DNA of 8,055 nucleotides from Synechococcales cyanobacterium 340R_concoct_173_sub (GCA_025354065.1 JANXNM010000293.1:1-8055); one strand, 5' to 3'; shown: positions 1 through 6,309, counted from the stretch's first letter. A program made the numbers and translations. The notes: generated by a model not told the origin, from the sequence alone.

Positions 1-434
1 CGATCGTCTAGGATAAGTCTTTTAATTTGTTTGACATTGCGATCTTTAAGCGATTGGGCGAGGGCTTGAAGATGACTTGCTTTAAACGTTGGATCCCCTT
101 CACCGACTAAATGAAACTGATTATTTCCTAGATCGTAAAGAGTTGTTTTTACCGTAAAACTTAAAGGAAGTGTTTGAAGCGCCGCCGCAGTCGTTAGGAG
201 TTTTGCATTGGAGGCAGGAAGCAAAAGTCGATCGGTATTATGGGCATACAATGTTAAAGGATTGCGACCTTGGGTTTGAATTGAGATACCAAATTGAGCC
301 GATCGAAATTGGGGCTGATTCACAATCAGATCTAAGTCGCGAATTAAAGCTGGACAAGCTTTTGTTGGCCATTGATTCAAAACAGCCATTAAAGGCATAA
401 TCAGTGAAATTAAATACTTATTTAAATAGATCAT
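1..434 (-). CDS. dacB: D-alanyl-D-alanine carboxypeptidase, PBP4/DacB type (peptidase S13), N-terminal part only
   Basis: The minus strand is open from an ATG at 434 to the left edge, giving 144 codons of a longer gene. Residues 1-26 look like a signal peptide: a lysine at 6, then a hydrophobic stretch (YLISLIMPLMAVL, 7-19). The mature part carries LLLPASNAKLLTTAAAL at about 70-86, holding the S-x-x-K active-site motif of penicillin-binding proteins (Ser75, Lys78). Further on is GEGDPTF, matching the GGGDPxL segment typical of S13 enzymes. The family acts in the periplasm, removing the terminal D-Ala from peptidoglycan stem peptides and often cleaving cross-links. The SxN and KTG motifs would lie beyond the edge. 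The start at 434 is chosen because it supplies the signal peptide; an inner ATG at 398 would keep only part of it. The 434 start is 4 bp from the ROK start on the other strand. Family assignment is secure, exact enzyme activity less so. Confidence 0.88.
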   Translation of the reverse strand, partial: MIYLNKYLISLIMPLMAVLNQWPTKACPALIRDLDLIVNQPQFRSAQFGISIQTQGRNPLTLYAHNTDRLLLPASNAKLLTTAAALQTLPLSFTVKTTLYDLGNNQFHLVGEGDPTFKASHLQALAQSLKDRNVKQIKRLILDD

Positions 435-438
435 AAAA

Positions 439-1377
439 ATGCCCACACCCTCTATAAAGCATCATAAACTAAACTCGTCCTGGCAACCGATCGTCATAGG
501 CATAGATATCGGCGGCACCGCAATCAAATTAGGACGCTTTGATCATACAGGCCAAGGACTCCAATTTCTGACGATCGCCACGCCACAACCTGCCACGCCC
601 GATGCAATACTAGATGCAATAGTTGCCGCCATCTCAACAATAGATCCACATCAACAAGCAACAAGCATTGGCATCGGAACTCCCGGACCCACCGACGTAA
701 CGGGGCGAATCGCAAGACTAGCCATTAACTTACCTGAATGGGTGAATGTACCTGTTGCCGATCGGATAGAAGCCCACTTCAAAATCCCTTGTACTGTTGG
801 GAATGATGCAAATTGTGCGGCATTAGGAGAACAATGGCAGGGAGCAGGACGAGGCTATCAGAATATAGTTATGCTTACTCTGGGAACAGGAGTCGGTGGC
901 GGAATCATTTTGAATGGACAATTATTTGTCGGCCACAATGGGGCAGCGGGTGAATTAGGATCTATTAGTTTTAATCCTGATGGGCATCCCTGTAATAGTG
1001 GCAATCATGGATCACTTGAACAACAACTTTGTATTAATTCAATTGTGCGACGATCGGGAAAAGATCCAGCTATATTAGGACAACTCGCAAACGCTGGAGA
1101 TCCTGACGCACTAGCCTTTTGGGAATGCTATGGTCGAGATTTAGGAATAGGGCTAACGACATTGATCTATGTGCTGAATCCAGAGGCGATCGTCATTGGT
1201 GGTGGAATTTCTGGTAGTAGTGAGTTCTTTTTTAAGAGTGCAATGATTGAAATGCAAATGCGGGTTTCACACCCATCCAAAGGAACTCAATTGTTAAAGG
1301 CAGAATTGGGAAACCAGGCCGGAATGTATGGTGCAGCGAAACTGGGATTGCAGAGACTAATTGAGCTAACCCCTTGA
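439..1377 (+). CDS. ROK-family sugar kinase (glucokinase-like) lacking the zinc site
   Basis: This is a 312-residue ATP-dependent sugar kinase of the ROK family, near the usual 300-320. The N-terminal phosphate loop DIGGT is at 23-27. GIGTPGPTD follows at 78-86, then the catalytic aspartate in GNDAN (Asp123), the GTGVGGG glycine loop at 149-155, and the C-terminal IVIGGGIS at 251-258. Known ROK glucokinases bind zinc through the His of an ExGH motif and three Cys of CxCGxxGCxE. Here these read ELGS (172-175) and CNSGNHGSLE (185-194), so only Cys185 remains. The likely reaction is phosphorylation of glucose or a related (amino) sugar at O6; the substrate cannot be read from sequence. No helix-turn-helix domain is present, so it is an enzyme and not a ROK repressor. 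The start at 439 is the only ATG before the DIGGT loop, and no clear Shine-Dalgarno precedes it. Confidence 0.9.
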   Translation: MPTPSIKHHKLNSSWQPIVIGIDIGGTAIKLGRFDHTGQGLQFLTIATPQPATPDAILDAIVAAISTIDPHQQATSIGIGTPGPTDVTGRIARLAINLPEWVNVPVADRIEAHFKIPCTVGNDANCAALGEQWQGAGRGYQNIVMLTLGTGVGGGIILNGQLFVGHNGAAGELGSISFNPDGHPCNSGNHGSLEQQLCINSIVRRSGKDPAILGQLANAGDPDALAFWECYGRDLGIGLTTLIYVLNPEAIVIGGGISGSSEFFFKSAMIEMQMRVSHPSKGTQLLKAELGNQAGMYGAAKLGLQRLIELTP

Positions 1378-1387
1378 GACTCACACA

Positions 1388-1415
1388 ATTTTAAATAGGC
1401 GATTTTAAATAGACG
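1388..1415. repeat. 14-bp tandem duplication between convergent genes
   Basis: ATTTTAAATAGGCG (1388-1401) is followed directly by ATTTTAAATAGACG (1402-1415), a 13/14 match. It fills most of the 46-bp gap between the ROK gene stop and the Uma2 gene stop. A replication-slippage duplication is the simplest reading. It has no obvious hairpin, so it is not a convincing terminator. Confidence 0.8.
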
Positions 1416-1423
1416 ATCGCTCA

Positions 1424-2041
1424 TCAACCTCTACCCGCACTCAAAATCTGGTTTGCCGTGAGATTTAATGGAGGAAATGATGGAGAAACGATAGTCTCCT
1501 CACCCATAAATGTCTCGAATTGGTATTCAGTATCAATCAAAGTTCCAACTCTCACCCATTCTCGCGATGGATCAATCTGCCACATTTCAGCAATCCCACG
1601 CGCCGCATATTCCTTGGGCTTCTGTTCGTAATCACGTTGATAGTTAGGTTTTGTTTCATCACCCGGAGAAACAACTTCAACAACAATAAGTGGATTGGGT
1701 TCACCCAGAAATAGACAAGCTTCCCTGCGTCCCTCGATCGCAGATGCCGAGTCTTTTGTGTGAATAATTAAATCAGGATCACGAGCAGTGGCCGATGGCG
1801 AACGTACCGATATTTTTTGTTTAAATCCAATGCAATAACTTGGGAATCCCATTTGAATAAAAACCCCAAACAGAAATCCTGCAATCCAAGTATTAATCGT
1901 ACTTTCAGCGCCCATTTCAACTAATACTCCATCCACAAGCTCATAACGCCGATCGCTACCATCGTCATAGGTCAAAAATTCTTGTAAGCTCATTCGTCGT
2001 TGACCTCCGGTCTGTCGGAGACTATCGGTTGCAATTGTCAT
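1424..2041 (-). CDS. Uma2 family (DUF820) putative PD-(D/E)xK endonuclease
   Basis: This 205-residue protein has the typical Uma2 layout: the N-terminal MSLQEFLTYDDGSD...RYELVDGVLVEM (17-43), then DPDLII (88-93), VVEVVSP (120-126) and QKPKEYAARGIAEMWQIDP (140-158). Asp90, Glu122 and Lys141 fit the expected PD-(D/E)xK nuclease triad. Uma2 genes are present in many copies in cyanobacterial genomes and their biological role is not established; nuclease activity is inferred from the fold. It is a cytosolic protein with no signal peptide or membrane segment. It is transcribed away from anmK and converges on the ROK gene, so it forms a single-gene unit. The start at 2041 has a strong GGGAGG 8 nt upstream. 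A second ATG at 1993 (Met17) also has a good ribosome site, so a shorter product is possible. No partner nuclease, antitoxin or methylase gene lies beside it. Confidence 0.88.
   Translation of the reverse strand: MTIATDSLRQTGGQRRMSLQEFLTYDDGSDRRYELVDGVLVEMGAESTINTWIAGFLFGVFIQMGFPSYCIGFKQKISVRSPSATARDPDLIIHTKDSASAIEGRREACLFLGEPNPLIVVEVVSPGDETKPNYQRDYEQKPKEYAARGIAEMWQIDPSREWVRVGTLIDTEYQFETFMGEETIVSPSFPPLNLTANQILSAGRG
2000..2008 (-). promoter_or_regulatory. Second copy of the same ribosome binding site, before Met17 of Uma2
   Basis: The identical 9-mer GGAGGTCAA recurs inside the reading frame, with 10 nt between GGAGG and the ATG at 1993. A product starting there would lack 16 poorly conserved residues but keep the whole nuclease domain. 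This could be coincidence or a real internal start. Confidence 0.45.
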
Positions 2042-2045
2042 AGCT

Positions 2046-2054
2046 TTGACCTCC
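2046..2054 (-). promoter_or_regulatory. Strong ribosome binding site for the first Uma2 start
   Basis: On the minus strand GGAGGTCAA ends close to the ATG at 2041, with 8 nt between GGAGG and the start codon. It is the best Shine-Dalgarno sequence in the window and supports 2041 as the main start. Confidence 0.7.
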
Positions 2055-2090
2055 CATTTAGCTCCATCAGTTCTCTATCCATAGTACAGC

Positions 2091-2115
2091 CCTCTCAATA
2101 TCATCAGTCGAGAGG
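2091..2115. repeat. Short inverted repeat between the divergent Uma2 and anmK genes
   Basis: CCTCTC (2091-2096) and GAGAGG (2110-2115) form a 6-bp inverted repeat around a 13-nt spacer. It lies in the 2042-2228 region that must hold the control elements of both the Uma2 gene and anmK. It could be an operator half-site pair or chance. No convincing -35/-10 pair is visible for either gene. Confidence 0.3.
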
Positions 2116-2228
2116 TGAGGGAGAAATCAGAAACAATAAATGATCGATTCAATCTGCCCTCAACAATTCCCTTTAACCTGATCACTTCACCAAACTGCTA
2201 ATCTAAACAAAACTTGCAATCCAAAATC

Positions 2229-3374
2229 ATGCGAATTATCGGTCTAATGAGCGGCACATCAGTCGATGGAATTGATGCAGCACTCGTCGAAATTGAAGAA
2301 CATCAGACCTCACTCACCATCCACCTCATTCAAGCTCAAACCTATCCCTACAGTGAATCACTCCGATCGCAAATCCTAGCCGTATGCAGCGGAGACCCCC
2401 TCACCATGGAATCCTTCGCAACCCTCGACGACGCGATCGCCCAAGAATTTGCCAAAGCTGCACTAGCCATTAACCACCGCCACCCAAAAGCCCAACTCAT
2501 CGGCTCCCACGGCCAAACCGTATTTCATCGACCCCGAAACCCGCAAGCCACAGAAACCCTCGGCTACAGCCTACAGCTCGGACGGGGAGCCTTAATTGCA
2601 CATTTGACCAAAATTGAAACCATTAGCAACTTCCGCGCCGCCGATATTGCCGCCCAAGGCCAAGGCGCACCCCTCGTCCCCCCGATCGATGCCGCACTTC
2701 TCACCCATCCATCTCGTTCCCGTGCTATTCAAAACATTGGTGGTATCGGCAATGTCACTTACCTACCCGCTCGCAATGCCATTCAAACCCCCATTTTAGG
2801 TTGGGATACTGGACCAGGGAATATGCTATTGGACTTAGCCATTACTCAATTCACCGACGGGAAACAAACCTACGACGCAGATGGCGCTTGGGCTGCAACG
2901 GGTGAAATTTGTAATGAATTAGTAATACATTGGCTAACTCAGCCCTTCTTTAGTCAAGCCCCACCGAAGTCTACCGGACGCGAACAGTTTAGTGCAGCTT
3001 ATTTGGAAAGCTGTCATCAAGATACAAAGCCATTTTCATTAATGCCAGAAGACTTCCTTGCAACCCTGACAGAACTCACTGCCCGATCTGTTGCCCAAAG
3101 CTATCAACAATTTTTCCCAGCAATCCCTGATGAAGTACTCCTCTGCGGCGGTGGCAGTCGCAATGGCTACTTAAAATCTCGCATTCAAGCCAATCTGCCC
3201 AGCGCCCAAGTCCTTACTACCGACGAAGCCGGAATTAATGCTGATGCTAAGGAAGCGATCGCCTTTGCAGTTTTAGCCTACTGGCGGTACTGTGGACAAT
3301 TCGGCAACCTTCCAGCGGTCACGGGCGCAACAAAATCCGTACTTCTGGGAGAAATTCACCCCATTGCCGTCTAA
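2229..3374 (+). CDS. anmK: Anhydro-N-acetylmuramic acid kinase
   Basis: This 381-residue protein phosphorylates 1,6-anhydro-MurNAc from peptidoglycan turnover with ATP and opens the anhydro ring, giving MurNAc-6-phosphate (EC 2.7.1.170). It acts in the cytosol. Family landmarks run the full length: GLMSGTSVDGID (5-16, phosphate binding), IGSHGQTVFHRP (91-102), AAQGQGAPLVPPID (141-154), IQNIGGIGNVTYLP (167-180), GWDTGPGN (191-198, with Asp193 the likely catalytic base), CGGGSRNGYL (306-315) and DEAGINADAKEAIAFA (332-347). The frame is also open from a TTG at 2214, but the ATG at 2229 starts exactly where family members start (MRIIGLMSGTS). No strong Shine-Dalgarno is seen for either. Length and motifs are complete, so it should be active. 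The next gene follows 37 bp later on the same strand and is probably co-transcribed. Confidence 0.95.
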   Translation: MRIIGLMSGTSVDGIDAALVEIEEHQTSLTIHLIQAQTYPYSESLRSQILAVCSGDPLTMESFATLDDAIAQEFAKAALAINHRHPKAQLIGSHGQTVFHRPRNPQATETLGYSLQLGRGALIAHLTKIETISNFRAADIAAQGQGAPLVPPIDAALLTHPSRSRAIQNIGGIGNVTYLPARNAIQTPILGWDTGPGNMLLDLAITQFTDGKQTYDADGAWAATGEICNELVIHWLTQPFFSQAPPKSTGREQFSAAYLESCHQDTKPFSLMPEDFLATLTELTARSVAQSYQQFFPAIPDEVLLCGGGSRNGYLKSRIQANLPSAQVLTTDEAGINADAKEAIAFAVLAYWRYCGQFGNLPAVTGATKSVLLGEIHPIAV

Positions 3375-3411
3375 TCTCCCTGTGTTAGCATAGGCGCGAA
3401 TTCTGTTTAGC

Positions 3412-3876
3412 TTGTCGATCGGACAAAATAAGCCTGTGACCCACACATTTTTACTGGAAGCTGGAACCTGGAACCTTCAGGGGACTTGGCTAGACAAAGA
3501 ATCAATGCCCGTTCCGGTTAAGGGCCGAATTATTATTCAATGGGGCCGAGATCACTGGTTCAACATGGTCACACGCCTTGTTTTTGTCGATAGCGATCGG
3601 GAAAAGATTGAATTTCAATATAGGGGTCGGTTTGACACCGGAAACCAACGATATACTTATGTCCTTCAGCATACCGAACTGGGACGCGTCGAAGGCGAAG
3701 GCTGGATTGCACCAGAATCGATTATTCAGCGCTATTGGGCCTTAGGCGATCGGCAAAGGCGGAGTGGCTTTGAGACCTTATATCGAGTCGCTGACGATCG
3801 CTACCATTTCTCCAGTGGCATCATGGCCGGACATTACCTGACCAGCGCCCTCGAAGCCATTATCGAACGCGCCTAA
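3412..3876 (+). CDS. Uncharacterised beta-rich protein, possibly lipocalin-like
   Basis: The frame encodes 154 residues from a TTG at 3412; no in-frame ATG lies upstream of the likely domain, and a GTG at 3436 (residue 9) is the other option. No function is recognised. The sequence has many short alternating strands (LEAGTWNLQGTW 15-26, KGRIIIQWGRDHWFNMVTRLVF 37-58, KIEFQYRGRFD 65-75, YTYVLQHTELGRVEGEGWI 81-99), then WALGDRQRRSGFETLYRV (109-126), and a C-terminal helix after SSGIMAGHYL (134-143). This pattern would suit a small beta-barrel of lipocalin type, but that is inference. It has no signal peptide, membrane helix or catalytic motif. The rich pattern of W, R, G and H residues suggests a conserved, real protein. 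It follows anmK by 37 bp, so the two are likely in one transcript; a functional link is unproven. Confidence 0.75.
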   Translation: MSIGQNKPVTHTFLLEAGTWNLQGTWLDKESMPVPVKGRIIIQWGRDHWFNMVTRLVFVDSDREKIEFQYRGRFDTGNQRYTYVLQHTELGRVEGEGWIAPESIIQRYWALGDRQRRSGFETLYRVADDRYHFSSGIMAGHYLTSALEAIIERA

Positions 3877-3879
3877 CAA

Positions 3880-3905
3880 CACCCCTACACAGCACCCCTA
3901 CACAA
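3880..3905. repeat. 13-bp tandem duplication downstream of the beta-rich gene
   Basis: CACCCCTACACAG (3880-3892) is followed at once by CACCCCTACACAA (3893-3905), a 12/13 match. It lies just past a stop codon in the 147-bp gap before the protein kinase gene. The rest of the gap shows no clear hairpin terminator or promoter. Confidence 0.75.
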
Positions 3906-4023
3906 CTCGCCATCTACAATCCTTAATTTTCCAGGATCTTCTGTCAATACGAAGAAATACGGGACCAAATCTCGCCTAGAACAATATGCCCCAAATTTCA
4001 CCGCCTACATTCCCGTGTAAATC

Positions 4024-5625
4024 ATGCCTCCCGTTCCTGTAATGGTTCCTCCGATGTCCACGCCTGACACTAAACTCGAACTACTCAACGATCGCTATCA
4101 AATACTGGACCTGATAGGAAAAGGGGCCATGGGACGTGTTTACAAAGCCCGTGACATGAGGCTTGGTGGGGCACTCGTGGCCGTGAAAGTTCTTTCTAAA
4201 GGACTGCTCAGCGACAAAATGTGTGGCAGATTTCGGACTGAAGCTAGCATTTGCGCTCAGCTTGGTCAAAAAAGTATTCACATCGTCCGAGTTAGTGACT
4301 ATGACTTCGACAGCGACGGCGTACCGTACTACGTCATGGAGTACTTACAGGGCGATGGTCTGAATGAAATTATCCGAAAACATCCCCTAGAAATCCGGCG
4401 TTTCTTAGCGATGGCCCGTCAAGTATGTCTAGGATTACAGGCCGCCCACCAAGGCATTGATGTCAATGGTGTACTCTGCCCGATTATTCACCGCGACATC
4501 AAACCCAGCAACATGTTGGTTATGCAAGACCAGAGCCTCGGCGAATTGGTCAAAGTATTGGACTTTGGGATTTCTAAAGTTCTCCAAGAAGACGGGAACC
4601 AAACCAGTACCTTCATGGGCACGATGGTTTACTCATCTCCCGAGCAAATGGAAGGCCGGGAACTGGATGTTCGATCGGACATTTACAGTCTCGGTATCAT
4701 GATGTTTGAGATGATAACAGGCCAGATTCCGCTCCAAGCCGAAACCCATACCTTTGCCGGATGGTACCGCGCTCACACCACTCAGGTTCCTCGCAGCTTT
4801 AAATCAGCCTATCCCAGCATCAATCTCCCCCGCGCCCTAGAGTCACTAATATTAGCTTGCCTTGCTAAGGAAGCCTCTCAACGCCCCCAATCAGTCGTTG
4901 AGATTCTCAAACAATTAGAGCCATTAGAAGCTCATTACAGCATCTCTAGGCAAAGCACCCCCACAAGCCCTACCACTCCTACAGCTACAGCCCCTGTTAT
5001 TCCGAGTCAAACGGGTACTCTTGAAGACTCGAATTTACCGCCTCGGTTAACCATTTCCGTGGTGGATGAGTTGTACCAAAACGCCTGCTGGCCAAGGGAT
5101 AAGCCCACCAATCAACTAATTACCTTCACGCGAAGTTTAGAAATTTGTCAAAAGAGATTGCCACTGGTTTGGGCGATGCTACCTGCTGATGAAGTGGAGA
5201 AACTGCGAGATCACTCAACCTTCACTCGTACTTATAAGAACATGATCTGCCTGCCCTCGCCCCATCCCATGGCGTTGTGGATGACGGCCCTCTACAATCG
5301 TATCGCACATCCCGATCGGTCTGCCCGTTGGTTTCCGCAGTATTTGGATTTAGCCACAGATCACGGGTGGGATACATTAAGGCTTTTAGGTGAGCGCGGT
5401 CGGTATCATCTGCTGGTGTTTGCCCAAGGCCAACCGGAGCGCTGCTCGTTAGTAATTGAGATGCCATTTAATGCACAGTTGCAATCATTGATTCAGGAAT
5501 GGTCGATTTTGAATGCGACTTGGAGATCTGTGAGTGATGCGAGTACGAGTAAAGGCATTTTAAGGGCGGAATTCGACAAGCTAAAAACGAAAGTAAATCC
5601 TGATTTAAGTCGATTTACCCATTAG
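4024..5625 (+). CDS. Hanks-type Ser/Thr protein kinase with an unassigned C-terminal domain
   Basis: This 533-residue soluble kinase has a full catalytic domain at about 25-298. It shows the glycine loop GKGAMGRVY (32-40), VAVK Lys55, helix-C Glu73, the HRDIKPSN loop (156-163, Asp158, Asn163), DFG (180-182), YSSPE (203-207) in place of APE, SDIYSLG (218-224) and Arg287. It is an RD kinase, so activation-loop phosphorylation is likely. A Ser/Thr/Pro/Ala-rich linker (308-330) leads to a region of about 190 residues (342-533) matching no sensor domain I recognise (not PASTA, WD40, TPR or GAF). It contains WAMLPADEVEKL (383-394), SPHPMALWMTALYNR (412-426) and LLGERGRYHLLVF (454-466), followed by a helical tail. 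No membrane segment is seen, so it should act in the cytosol. A TAA in frame two codons upstream excludes longer starts; ATGs at 4042 and 4054 are alternatives. Its substrate and signal are unknown. Confidence 0.93.
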   Translation: MPPVPVMVPPMSTPDTKLELLNDRYQILDLIGKGAMGRVYKARDMRLGGALVAVKVLSKGLLSDKMCGRFRTEASICAQLGQKSIHIVRVSDYDFDSDGVPYYVMEYLQGDGLNEIIRKHPLEIRRFLAMARQVCLGLQAAHQGIDVNGVLCPIIHRDIKPSNMLVMQDQSLGELVKVLDFGISKVLQEDGNQTSTFMGTMVYSSPEQMEGRELDVRSDIYSLGIMMFEMITGQIPLQAETHTFAGWYRAHTTQVPRSFKSAYPSINLPRALESLILACLAKEASQRPQSVVEILKQLEPLEAHYSISRQSTPTSPTTPTATAPVIPSQTGTLEDSNLPPRLTISVVDELYQNACWPRDKPTNQLITFTRSLEICQKRLPLVWAMLPADEVEKLRDHSTFTRTYKNMICLPSPHPMALWMTALYNRIAHPDRSARWFPQYLDLATDHGWDTLRLLGERGRYHLLVFAQGQPERCSLVIEMPFNAQLQSLIQEWSILNATWRSVSDASTSKGILRAEFDKLKTKVNPDLSRFTH

Positions 5626-5645
5626 AAAAAACGTGATTTCCCATT

Positions 5646-5659
5646 GTGAATTTATTCAC
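5646..5659. terminator. Small hairpin between convergent genes, weak bidirectional terminator candidate
   Basis: GTGAAT and ATTCAC form a perfect 6-bp inverted repeat around TT (in practice a 5-bp stem with a 4-nt loop). It sits in the 53-bp gap between the kinase stop and the cytochrome b stop. An A-run lies to its left and a T-rich stretch to its right. The stem is short and AT-rich, so termination is uncertain. Confidence 0.35.
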
Positions 5660-5678
5660 CTTACTAAGATTATTTACG

Positions 5679-6257
5679 TTACCAAAACATTGATTCAATC
5701 AACTTTTGTTTGCCGACCCGCAATGCTAAAAGAACATGAATTGGAACAAATATGAGCACGATCGGAACCGTCATAAAATGGGCAATCCGCAAAGCTTGCC
5801 AATCATCACCAAATAATTTAACAATCCAATCAAATTGAGCCGATTTATACATTCCAATGCCACTCAAAATTGCAATTAGCAATACTGGCACAATCACTGT
5901 ATAAGCAATTCGATGCCAAGAATAAGCAAGGCGTTGAGGATTTTTGCTTTGGGCGATCGCTTGTAGATCTTTCTCACTGACAAACCGAATTTTCCAGCGC
6001 TTACTCAACAAAATATAAATCCCATAAGCCAAAAGATTCAGCGAGAACAAGGTCATGGCTGCAAAATGCCAATCTCGTCCTCCCGCTAACCAGCCGCCCA
6101 ATAATAATGCGGGAGGAATGTGAATTCCCGATCGTCCGCCAAAAACTGGATTGGCATCGTAGATTTGTAAACCACTGAGCAACATCATGGCTACACTGAC
6201 TAAATTCACCCAGTGCAATAGTTTGATAACGATCGATTGAGGAGGTAACGTTTTCAT
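5679..6257 (-). CDS. Membrane cytochrome b, b561/FdnI-like di-heme subunit
   Basis: This 192-residue protein has four hydrophobic helices at about 9-31, 62-84, 115-136 and 155-178, as in the cytochrome b561 family of respiratory enzyme subunits (formate dehydrogenase gamma, hydrogenase cytochrome b and similar). Likely heme ligands are His15 (helix 1), His64 (start of helix 2), and His160 and His174 (helix 4). The 14-residue gap between the last two equals that of the ligand pair in E. coli FdnI. His115 in WHRIAYT is another candidate. The protein should pass electrons between the quinone pool and a partner oxidoreductase on the outer face of the membrane. No molybdopterin, flavin or hydrogenase subunit lies next to it here, so its partner is unknown. 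It converges on the kinase gene and has its own promoter region. The ATG at 6257 leads straight into helix 1, and only a weak AGG precedes it. Confidence 0.85.
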   Translation of the reverse strand: MKTLPPQSIVIKLLHWVNLVSVAMMLLSGLQIYDANPVFGGRSGIHIPPALLLGGWLAGGRDWHFAAMTLFSLNLLAYGIYILLSKRWKIRFVSEKDLQAIAQSKNPQRLAYSWHRIAYTVIVPVLLIAILSGIGMYKSAQFDWIVKLFGDDWQALRIAHFMTVPIVLIFVPIHVLLALRVGKQKLIESMFW

Positions 6258-6269
6258 AGAAGCCTAACT

Positions 6270-6282
6270 AATTGGTCCAATT
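6270..6282. promoter_or_regulatory. 13-bp palindrome overlapping the cytochrome b -10 box, operator candidate
   Basis: AATTGG-T-CCAATT is a perfect 6+6 inverted repeat with a single central base. It spans the predicted transcription start and the proximal half of the TATAAT box, a position where a bound repressor would block transcription. Which regulator would bind is unknown. Confidence 0.45.
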
Positions 6283-6309
6283 ATAATACGGTCAATACAT
6301 CTGCCACAA
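6280..6309 (-). promoter_or_regulatory. Probable sigma-70-type promoter of the cytochrome b gene
   Basis: On the minus strand a perfect TATAAT (6285-6280) follows TTGTGG (6309-6304) with an 18-bp spacer. This predicts a transcription start near 6273 and a leader of about 16 nt before the ATG at 6257. The -10 box is exact, the -35 box only fair. Confidence 0.5.

Noticed and set aside
170..400. Open frame of 76 codons on the plus strand
   Set aside because: It lies opposite the dacB frame, whose signal peptide, SxxK and GEGDPTF motifs are clear. The plus-strand translation resembles no protein.
1424..2041. Uma2 as part of a defence or toxin-antitoxin system
   Set aside because: No methylase, antitoxin-sized gene or other defence gene lies beside it, and Uma2 genes are common as single units in cyanobacteria.
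2214..2228. TTG start for anmK adding five residues
   Set aside because: The family starts at MRIIGLMSGTS, which the ATG at 2229 gives exactly, and no ribosome site favours the TTG.
3986..4042. Small frame of 18 codons overlapping the kinase start
   Set aside because: It has no ribosome site and an ordinary composition, and it overlaps the start of a certain gene in another frame.
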